Below the pieces are notes generated by a model. It ran no database searches. It was not told the origin of the DNA and saw only the letters and a program-made list of their open reading frames with translations. This document shows positions 53,502 through 61,056 of a stretch of DNA of 64,000 bases, piece by piece (position 1 is the stretch's first letter; the number at the start of each line of letters is the position of its first letter). Made by a program: the position numbers and the translations under genes. Source of the stretch: Iodidimonas muriae (GTDB lineage: Bacteria; Pseudomonadota; Alphaproteobacteria; Sphingomonadales; Rhodothalassiaceae); contig NZ_BMOV01000003.1 in NCBI RefSeq assembly GCF_014647255.1, positions 310,001 to 374,000 on the forward strand, written 5' to 3'.

Positions 53502-56500
53502 TTACTTGATTAACTTATCTATGAAGCCGAGTGTGGTGGCGTTCTCGATCAGGGTGCGGACTTTCGCGCGGTCTAGGCCGTCCGGGATTTCTGCGTCAAT
53601 TTCGAGTTTGAGCGAGACCTGGCTGCGCGGCAGAGTCGTGAGCTGCTCCACGATGGCTTCGACAATCTGATGAATGTCGCGGGCCGGGCGCTCCGGTGAG
53701 ATCATCACCGTGCCAATGAATCGTGTCGGGGCCGCTTCCCCGCCGGGTTCAGCAGGAGCCTGCCCGTCGCCGGAACCTGGCTTGGTGGTGCCGGTCGTGC
53801 CCTCGGTGCCGACATGAGCGGTTTCGCCTTTTTCCGTCTCATCGGGAATATGAGCCTCGGCGATATCCGGTTTGATGATGACGGAATCGTTGTCGATGAC
53901 GATCTGAACCGCGTTCGCCTGTTTGATGGCGAGGCCGACATAGGTCTGGCGCTCTTCATCCCATCGCTCGGCATATGCGAAGGGGCCGGGGAACATACCT
54001 GAAACGGCTGTCTGGACGGCTTTGGCCAGCACCCCACGGTTCTTGAGCCGTGGCAGGTAGGTGTAGCGGTTGAGATATTCCCAGATATCCTTGAGCGAGA
54101 GGTGATCCTTGTCGTTCCAGATATACTTTTCGAGCTGACGGTTGAGGTTGTCCGGGCCAAGCTCGGGCCAGATGCCTTGATCGCTGACCAGCTTCTTGCT
54201 GCCGCGGGCAAGCAAACCGTCCTGCGCCGGAACCTTGGCGGAAGCCCATTCCACGTCCGCCTGCGCGGTATCCTGATGAGGGTAGATCAGGTAGCACCAT
54301 GCCTCTTTGAGGCGGGTTTTCACTGTCTCATTCGCTTCCGCCAGCTTGGCTTGAGCAAGCGCGCTGTCGCTTTGCGTGAGATTGAGGCGCGGCGTGTCAC
54401 GAACGATCTGAGCCCATGCCAGGGCCGCGCGCATGGCATCCTTCAGATTGTCGAGCTGCCGTGATTCAGCGGCGAGGAAGACCAGCATATTGCGATAGAC
54501 GCGGGGCGTGTTACCCCGGTGCATGAGGATGTCTTTCGCCTCCACCATGGCTTCGGAGCCGTCTCTGCCGGTGTGCGGATGGGCGACACCAAGCACGATA
54601 GCGCGGACACCGCCGGGTTCATCGGGCACGTCCGACGAGCTGCCGGGGGCAACCTGTACGGCATCGAAGTGGCCGCGATCGCCGAGGCCATTGATATAGG
54701 TTGTCAGCGCCTTGTCGATTTCCAAAAGGATAAGCGCTTCTTCAAGCTGGCCAGCGCGATCGGCTGCGATCCGATTGAGGCTCGCCGACATCGAATACCA
54801 ATAGCGGCCAAGGTCGCTGTGCATAAACTTGGCCTGATTGGTCAGCCGCCGCAGAGCATCCCCGAAGATAGCCGGACGTTCGCCGGGCTGTACGACACCA
54901 AGATTGATCTGCTTGTCGTCGAGGCCCTTGTTTTCCTGACCATGGGTCGGCGCGGTTCCCATGAAGATCGCGCGCGCGACGCGGCGGGTTGCAGAGTAGC
55001 GGTTCAGGTTGGGGGCTGACTGGTCGATCTTGTAAGGCGTCGAAGTGGTACCATCCACATCGCCGGCAATGATCGATTGCCAGCTTGCATCGAGATAATG
55101 CAAAAGCTCCGGCTCCACCCGCGCGGAGCTGATCGCCACGCTGCCGGGCATGATCATGACCGAGGGGTCATTCCCCATCCATAGCTCATGGATGACCTGA
55201 GCCATCAGGCGCAGCACACCGCGCGTGCGCTGGAATTTCTCCAGCGAGCCCCAGCTCGTATAGAGCTGATCGAACAGCTCAGGATGGATCGGGTAGGCTT
55301 TTTCGAGCTTCCGACGATAATCCTCGTCAGAACAACCTTGCGGAAAGTCGTTGGAATTTTCTCGGTAGAGCTTCGCGAACTGCTTCAGCGTGTTATCGCG
55401 GTGATGAAACTTGTCGCCGGGGATTTCCTTAAACAGGCGGCGGCGAACGATTTCATAGCTTTCTTCCTGCGAGGCAGGTCGCCACGATGACTCCACACGG
55501 CTGAAGGTCTGCTTCAGGCGCGCGAGCGCTTCCTGTCCACCTTCACCCCCAACCTCGATCTGCGAAGCAGGCAGAGACGCTACAAGAAGCGTGCCGGGGC
55601 TCGCCTTCACCGCTTCGGTCAGCGACTGCACAAAGGAAAGGTTCGCGTCGAATGATCCGGAGGGAAGGCCCTCCACCTTGTAAATTTGGCGCAGATAGGC
55701 GACCCACTCATCGATCAGGATCAGGCAGGGCGCGCATTTCTTGAAGATCGCTTCGAGCAGGTTCGAGCCCGGCGCGATGCCGCGTTCGTCATTCTCGGCA
55801 AGCATATTGAATGCTTCCTCGCCACCGAGTTGCCACGCCAGCTCACCCCAGGTCGTGCGGATTTTACGCCCGCCTTTGAGGCTCAATTCGTCCTGCGGGC
55901 CTCGTGAGGTACCGACAAGCACTGCGCGATTGATCTTTTGGGGAACGGCAAGTTCGTGCTTGGAAAGAAGCTGGTCGAGGCCGGGCAGGTCCTCTGTCGG
56001 CGTCTCGCCTGCCATGTGGTATAGCGCCAGCATGGAGTGCGTCTTGCCGCCGCCGAAATTGGTCTGCAACTCGACCACGGGATCCCCGGCTTCGCCGGTA
56101 AGGCGCTTTGCGGCACCGATAAGCAGATTGCTCAGGCCCTCGGTCAGATAGGTGCGGGCGAAGAACTCGCGCGGGTTGCGATACTCCGAAGGCGCGCTGC
56201 CGTTGTGAACTTTGCCGAGATCAGCAGCAAATTCGGCTTGCTTAAATTCGCCGGTCGCAACGTCCTGATGAGGTTCCACGACTTCGCGCCACGGCAGAAT
56301 GCCTGCGACCGTATCGACCGAAATGTCATGGCGTTGCGTCTTGCGGCGTTCCTCGTTGCGCTGAAGCTCGGCAAACTTTGTGCGCAAGATCGTGTCACGC
56401 ATCTTGCCGAGCTGGTCGGCGGTTTCCCCGGCGCTGATCGCTTCCATCAGGCGGCGCATGGAATCGAGCGCGCGTTCCGCATCGTCATAGGTGAAGGCTT

Positions 56501-56798
56501 CATTGTGCGAGAGCTTGTTGCGTACATCGACCAGCTCATTGACGATCGATCGCTCCGCCCGACCCAGAACGGTCTTGAACGCATCCATCCAGAACCGGTC
56601 CATCGCGTTCAGAAGCGCGGCCTGATCCCAGGTGATCTCTCCCTTGCCGTTGGGCCTGAGCCCCGGTAATTTTTCGGCCACCTGCACCTGCCAATGCCCG
56701 GTCAGCGCGCTTTCCAGCCGCTTTTCGACAAAGGGGGTCAGTGCCTCTGGCAGAAGCTCCATGCCTTCGAAAACATATTGTCGGGTGCTTTTGGCCAT
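53502..56798 (-). CDS. DUF499 ATPase with an N-terminal Swt1-type HEPN domain
   Basis: 1098 residues from the ATG at 56798. The N-terminus (1-140) is HEPN-like, with RNKLSH at 93-98 (ELVDVRNKLSHNEAF). The DUF499 (COG1483) P-loop ATPase follows, with Walker A TNFGGGKTHSM (about 246-256) and an acidic Walker B in CLILIDEWVAYLRQ. A glycine/threonine-rich linker near residue 1000 leads to a small C-terminal domain (residues about 1040-1098). DUF499 proteins travel with DUF1156 methylases and helicases in defence islands. Likely the motor or switch of the system. Confidence 0.85.
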   Translation of the reverse strand: MAKSTRQYVFEGMELLPEALTPFVEKRLESALTGHWQVQVAEKLPGLRPNGKGEITWDQAALLNAMDRFWMDAFKTVLGRAERSIVNELVDVRNKLSHNEAFTYDDAERALDSMRRLMEAISAGETADQLGKMRDTILRTKFAELQRNEERRKTQRHDISVDTVAGILPWREVVEPHQDVATGEFKQAEFAADLGKVHNGSAPSEYRNPREFFARTYLTEGLSNLLIGAAKRLTGEAGDPVVELQTNFGGGKTHSMLALYHMAGETPTEDLPGLDQLLSKHELAVPQKINRAVLVGTSRGPQDELSLKGGRKIRTTWGELAWQLGGEEAFNMLAENDERGIAPGSNLLEAIFKKCAPCLILIDEWVAYLRQIYKVEGLPSGSFDANLSFVQSLTEAVKASPGTLLVASLPASQIEVGGEGGQEALARLKQTFSRVESSWRPASQEESYEIVRRRLFKEIPGDKFHHRDNTLKQFAKLYRENSNDFPQGCSDEDYRRKLEKAYPIHPELFDQLYTSWGSLEKFQRTRGVLRLMAQVIHELWMGNDPSVMIMPGSVAISSARVEPELLHYLDASWQSIIAGDVDGTTSTPYKIDQSAPNLNRYSATRRVARAIFMGTAPTHGQENKGLDDKQINLGVVQPGERPAIFGDALRRLTNQAKFMHSDLGRYWYSMSASLNRIAADRAGQLEEALILLEIDKALTTYINGLGDRGHFDAVQVAPGSSSDVPDEPGGVRAIVLGVAHPHTGRDGSEAMVEAKDILMHRGNTPRVYRNMLVFLAAESRQLDNLKDAMRAALAWAQIVRDTPRLNLTQSDSALAQAKLAEANETVKTRLKEAWCYLIYPHQDTAQADVEWASAKVPAQDGLLARGSKKLVSDQGIWPELGPDNLNRQLEKYIWNDKDHLSLKDIWEYLNRYTYLPRLKNRGVLAKAVQTAVSGMFPGPFAYAERWDEERQTYVGLAIKQANAVQIVIDNDSVIIKPDIAEAHIPDETEKGETAHVGTEGTTGTTKPGSGDGQAPAEPGGEAAPTRFIGTVMISPERPARDIHQIVEAIVEQLTTLPRSQVSLKLEIDAEIPDGLDRAKVRTLIENATTLGFIDKLIK

Positions 56799-56815
56799 AA
56801 CCAAATTCCTGGGAG

Positions 56816-57871
56816 TTAGCTGTTCTTCTTTAAGGGGCCATCACCGATGGTCGCTGAAATGCGATCAGAGAGAGCCTTGCGGAATTCATCGAGTTCATCA
56901 GGCTTCCATGTGATGTGATTGTATTGGCGGGTATCGAAATGAATCTTCCCGATCACGTCCTCACGGCATGTGAAGATGACCGGTATGTTCAAACCGTGGG
57001 CGAACCCCGCCTCGTAATAGACGCCGCCACGCATTCCCGCCTCGCCATGCGTAAAATCCGCAACGACAAATCGCGAGCGCCGAATCTCGGCAATAATTTC
57101 ATCATCGATTTTGTTGTTGTGATCTTTTTGATCAATCCGGATTGGCCTGTACCCCGCCTCAAGAACACCTTGTTCAATGCCCTGCCTATAGGCGTCACCC
57201 ATTGACGGATCGAACCACATCGCGATGAAGGCTTGATCTGAACCGACGGATTTCGTTTCAATCTCAGCAAGATGTGCGTAGCCACTGGGAGTAATGGTGT
57301 ACTCTGTAAACCCGGCCAATGCTGGCGGGAGCCTATCACTGGGCTTTAACGCAGAAAGTTGCGGATCGCCAAAACCACCACCTTCCGCAATAAAATCAGC
57401 GACCAGATAGGGCGGCTTTTCGAGTAGCTCCAATTTAACAAGATAATCGAGCAGGTACGTGACCTCGCTCAATTTTATTGACTCCGACCATGCCAAGGCC
57501 GCGTGCATTTCTGCATCCTGACCACTGACTGGATATTTTACTGTCGATCCTATCGTCGGTAGGCGCTTCTGCATATGCCGCAATAACTGATCTGCCCGCT
57601 CGTGCACCTTCAAAGCGGGGCGATTTTCGGCTTCGTCAACCGTCGTGCTCATGACCTCGGGGCAATCGACGCCGAGGCGGCGCTGTTCGACCAACCATGT
57701 TGTCAGGCGCGCTTTGATAGCGTCGTCGGCGCGACTCAGATTCACCTCTGCCGTTCGGCTTATAAAATATCTGCCATCGGCTCGGGGTGAATCTACATCT
57801 CTCCCATCGCGTGACGTGGGAAAAAACGTGGCTGGCGTTCCCCAGATCGGGCATGTGCTTTCGCCTGTCAT
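56816..57871 (-). CDS. Nucleoside 2-deoxyribosyltransferase/TIR-like protein
   Basis: 351 residues. The C-terminal third (about 215-345) has the pattern QAFIAMWFDPSMGDAYRQG, IRRSRFVVADFTHG and GGVYYEAGFAHGLNIPVIF, typical of nucleoside deoxyribosyltransferase-like domains related to TIR. The Glu in YEAGFAHG is the expected catalytic residue. The middle (about 110-210) is helical and may be a winged helix. The start region has CPIWGTPA. It could cleave a nucleotide or NAD when triggered, as TIR-like effectors do; the reaction is not known. 17 bp from DUF499 and 16 bp from the methylase gene. Confidence 0.72.
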   Translation of the reverse strand: MTGESTCPIWGTPATFFPTSRDGRDVDSPRADGRYFISRTAEVNLSRADDAIKARLTTWLVEQRRLGVDCPEVMSTTVDEAENRPALKVHERADQLLRHMQKRLPTIGSTVKYPVSGQDAEMHAALAWSESIKLSEVTYLLDYLVKLELLEKPPYLVADFIAEGGGFGDPQLSALKPSDRLPPALAGFTEYTITPSGYAHLAEIETKSVGSDQAFIAMWFDPSMGDAYRQGIEQGVLEAGYRPIRIDQKDHNNKIDDEIIAEIRRSRFVVADFTHGEAGMRGGVYYEAGFAHGLNIPVIFTCREDVIGKIHFDTRQYNHITWKPDELDEFRKALSDRISATIGDGPLKKNS

Positions 57872-57887
57872 GCTCGTCTCCCCCCGA

Positions 57888-60818
57888 TCACAAGTTCATA
57901 CGCGTCTGGCCGTCGCCGCGCGTGTCGTGGATCGTGGCTGCCTCGCGGGTCAGCTCGGTCCAGTCGGCGATCAGCGCGTTGTAGGCGGTCGCTTCCTTGG
58001 CGTCCTGCCGCTTGTTAGCGCTGATGTCATACAGGCAATAGGCAAGGTCCTTCACCGCGTCGGCCTTGTCGCCGATCTTTTTGAGCAGAAGCGCTGTCTC
58101 GTGCGAAATCCCGTCCTTCTCGTGGCAGCGCACGAGGTGCTGAAGGCATTCCCAGATCGTCAGGTGGGCGTCGGTCGCGGGCTCCCATTCGGAGTCGAGC
58201 TCGTCGCGCTTCAGGATACGCACCTTGCCCGCAGAGCTTTCCACGATGCCCGCATGCTTGGCGCTTTCCACGGATATACCGCGCGCCTGGGCGATGGAGT
58301 TGGCGGTGCCGTACTCGCCCGCCTTCATGCCATTCTGCTCGAACCATGTAATGGCAAAGCGCGTGTCCGCGTCGAACTCGCCCGCGATCCCGCCGATATA
58401 GTCGTCTAGCTCATGGTTGATCAGTTGCAGGGCGGTCTTCACGGTCATCGGGCTGTCGTCCGCTTCGAGCACAGCCTTGTAACGCGAAAACACGCCCATG
58501 CCGGGGCCGATAGCCGATTGCGGCATGTCGGCGGGGGCAATGTTGGCAGCCTGAAACTCTGCAATCGCCGGGGGCAGTTCGCGTTTCAGGGCACGGATGA
58601 ACTCGGCGCGGGTGATGACTTCGGCTGTGGGCTCTTTCTTGCGGCAAACGAGAACCACCGAATTGGCTAGAGCGTTGGTTCCTGTGGCAATGGTTCTAGC
58701 TGCCCTTTCTGTACGAACAGGCCATGTCCCGACAATCGAGTACCCCGCCGCGATGATCGATTGAAGGAAGGTTGCCCATCCTGTGGATGCAAGTCCTTCT
58801 TGTTCGATTTCACTTTGCTTGAACGCATAGTAGATCGTGGCTGGAAAATTTGACGAGGATTGGGAAGCCAAACTCGAAATTGCCGCGGTCATTCCTGTCA
58901 GAAAGTGGGTCTCTGCGTTTGCGCGACCACCGTGGCGATACGGCGTTGCAACTAGTTCCTCCGCCTTTGGTACTGCGATAGTGCCGCTATATTCCGGATA
59001 CACATCTTTTATGTTTCGGCGCAGCCAAACATAAAAATAATCCGAAAGATCGGCGTACCCGATGTTGTCGTAGTATGGCGGGTCGGTTGACACCACCGCT
59101 TCATCAGGCAGCTTTACATTTTGCGCGTCATGTTGAATGAGCGATCCTGTTGCATTTGGCCCAAATCCAAGCAGGGCCTTCCAAACCCAATCGACTGCCC
59201 CCATGAAATTTCCGGTACTGTCGCTCAGCACATTGCACTCGGCAAAATCCCAAGTCATGGGTATAGCTTGCCGTGCAAAGGTGAAGCGAATGAACCCAGA
59301 AGAGGACCAGGTGGCAATAGAACTACCTGCATCGGCCAAGCGATCAATAGCAAACGCCAAATAAACACTCACGGCCTCGGAATACGCTTTTGCTCCGATA
59401 CCGCCGTCGCGGAGTGGAGTGGCGTCGGAAGAAATGCCGGCGGCAAGGGCGTCTTCCTCGATCTGCGCCCGTGCCTCATGAACCAGATCGCTGAAGGTGT
59501 TCAGCGCTACCAGCTGCCGGTCGGTGAACAGCTTACCCCAGCGGTCCAAACCGTAACCATGACAGGTGCCTCCGGTAAGTTTTGCCGGTGTTTCACCAGA
59601 AAGAAATGTGTCTCTGCAATTTTCTGCAACGATTTTACTTTCATCGGCGAACGCGACGGTGACATGGTGTTCATCCGGCGCAACATATCGCCGCCCGCCT
59701 TTGCCCTCCGCAACAATGGCGATCAGCGTTTGGCCCATCCGGCCTGCCTTACCAGCCTTCTTGACATAGTCCGCGTTAATCGCCGCATCGGACATTAGGC
59801 AGCGGAAATTGGCTCGTCCCGACTTCGTTCCGTCCTTCGCTTCGGCAATCTCCGCCGATGTGCCATTTGTCCGAATTTCATAGCGGATCGTCTTGGCTGC
59901 TTTGTCCACGATGGGCTCGATCCACGCTTCCTTGCCAGCCTTGGAACTCAACAGGAAACTCGACGCTATCGGCACCTGTACATCGGAGAATGCCGGGTCC
60001 GGACTCGGCACGGTGCGCGACCAAATCCAGGCGATCACCGTTGCTTTGCCGCCGCCGTATTCCTTCGGCAGGTCCACCTGCGGGTAAAGGTGACCAATGC
60101 GCTCAGATGCTTTCTCGCGCATCCATTCGCCGTAGTATTTCACATCCTCGGCCAGCCCCTCGGCGTTGCGGTAGTGGTTCCGATCCTTCATCCCGGGATG
60201 GATTGGCGGCTGGTTCTTGAACTTCGGCGGGATTTCAATCATCGCCTTGCCGATCATCACCGCCACCGGGTTCAGGTCCGACCCATAGGCGGGCAGGCCC
60301 AGCCGCTGCGCCTCCAGCGGGATTGACCCGCCGCCCGAGAACGGGTCATAGACCGGCGGCAGCTCGCCGTTGCAGCTTCGGCGGATTTCGGCGCGGGCGC
60401 GTTCCAGCACTTCCTCGTTGGTGGAGTTTTCCCACTTCACAAGGTCTTCAATGATCTTGAAAAGCCGTTTGCGCTCGATATCCGCAGCGCAATCCTCAAG
60501 CGTGGGTTCCGGAGTATTCGCGGCAGCCGAGTCCGGTTCCGCCTGGCGCTTTTCCCAAAGGTCGATGCGCTCTGACAGTTCTTTCTCGGCAGCGCGCCGG
60601 ATGTCAGGGTCATCCAACAGCTTGTCGGCATAGCCGGAGGGGTCATCGACCAACTGCGCGAACAGCACCGCACGGCACGCCGCCAACGGCCGCCGCGCCC
60701 ACCAAAGGTGCAAAGTGGACGGATGCCCATGTCGGATCGACTTCTCCCGCGCCGAAGCGGCATTAATCGCTTCAAGCGGAATGGCGACTTCTATGAGTTT
60801 CTTTTTGTAGTCGGACAT
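57888..60818 (-). CDS. DUF1156 adenine-type DNA methyltransferase
   Basis: 976 residues. N-terminal DUF1156 region (IPLEAINAASAREKSIRHGH, then STLHLWWARRPLAACRA), SAM-binding motif DPFSGGGSIPLEAQ at 158-171, and catalytic motif DPPYYDN at 579-585. COG1743 family, probable N6-adenine or N4-cytosine methylase protecting self DNA. The C-terminal 250 residues are helical and unassigned. It is part of the defence run with DUF499 and the helicase. Confidence 0.88.
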   Translation of the reverse strand: MSDYKKKLIEVAIPLEAINAASAREKSIRHGHPSTLHLWWARRPLAACRAVLFAQLVDDPSGYADKLLDDPDIRRAAEKELSERIDLWEKRQAEPDSAAANTPEPTLEDCAADIERKRLFKIIEDLVKWENSTNEEVLERARAEIRRSCNGELPPVYDPFSGGGSIPLEAQRLGLPAYGSDLNPVAVMIGKAMIEIPPKFKNQPPIHPGMKDRNHYRNAEGLAEDVKYYGEWMREKASERIGHLYPQVDLPKEYGGGKATVIAWIWSRTVPSPDPAFSDVQVPIASSFLLSSKAGKEAWIEPIVDKAAKTIRYEIRTNGTSAEIAEAKDGTKSGRANFRCLMSDAAINADYVKKAGKAGRMGQTLIAIVAEGKGGRRYVAPDEHHVTVAFADESKIVAENCRDTFLSGETPAKLTGGTCHGYGLDRWGKLFTDRQLVALNTFSDLVHEARAQIEEDALAAGISSDATPLRDGGIGAKAYSEAVSVYLAFAIDRLADAGSSIATWSSSGFIRFTFARQAIPMTWDFAECNVLSDSTGNFMGAVDWVWKALLGFGPNATGSLIQHDAQNVKLPDEAVVSTDPPYYDNIGYADLSDYFYVWLRRNIKDVYPEYSGTIAVPKAEELVATPYRHGGRANAETHFLTGMTAAISSLASQSSSNFPATIYYAFKQSEIEQEGLASTGWATFLQSIIAAGYSIVGTWPVRTERAARTIATGTNALANSVVLVCRKKEPTAEVITRAEFIRALKRELPPAIAEFQAANIAPADMPQSAIGPGMGVFSRYKAVLEADDSPMTVKTALQLINHELDDYIGGIAGEFDADTRFAITWFEQNGMKAGEYGTANSIAQARGISVESAKHAGIVESSAGKVRILKRDELDSEWEPATDAHLTIWECLQHLVRCHEKDGISHETALLLKKIGDKADAVKDLAYCLYDISANKRQDAKEATAYNALIADWTELTREAATIHDTRGDGQTRMNL

Positions 60819-60836
60819 AATCTGCCTTACCAGGTT

Positions 60837-61037
60837 TCAGTTCTTTTGCTCTTTAGCTGCAATTACGATGTCGTGCTTATCGAATTCTCCAGAAAGCGGT
60901 GTAGTGACTTTTGAGCCAATAGCTACCGGAATTCCATCAACGATCGTCCCGTCACCTGATACAGGCTCGGTGCTTTCTCGAGTCGTGATCTTGGCTTTCG
61001 TACCGTCCAAACGGTCAATTATCCAAAGAACCTTCAT
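60837..61037 (-). CDS. 66-residue protein between methylase and helicase
   Basis: From the ATG at 61037 with a purine-rich site (GAGAAAGAGAAAGGGAA). It starts MKVLWIIDRLDGTKAKITTR and looks like a small beta-rich domain; no family recognised. The open frame extends upstream to 61082 into the helicase end (repeated Glu-Arg codons), which I do not believe. Gaps of 18-19 bp on both sides show that it belongs to the operon. Confidence 0.65.
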   Translation of the reverse strand: MKVLWIIDRLDGTKAKITTRESTEPVSGDGTIVDGIPVAIGSKVTTPLSGEFDKHDIVIAAKEQKN

Positions 61038-61056
61038 TTCCCTTTCTCTTTCTCTT

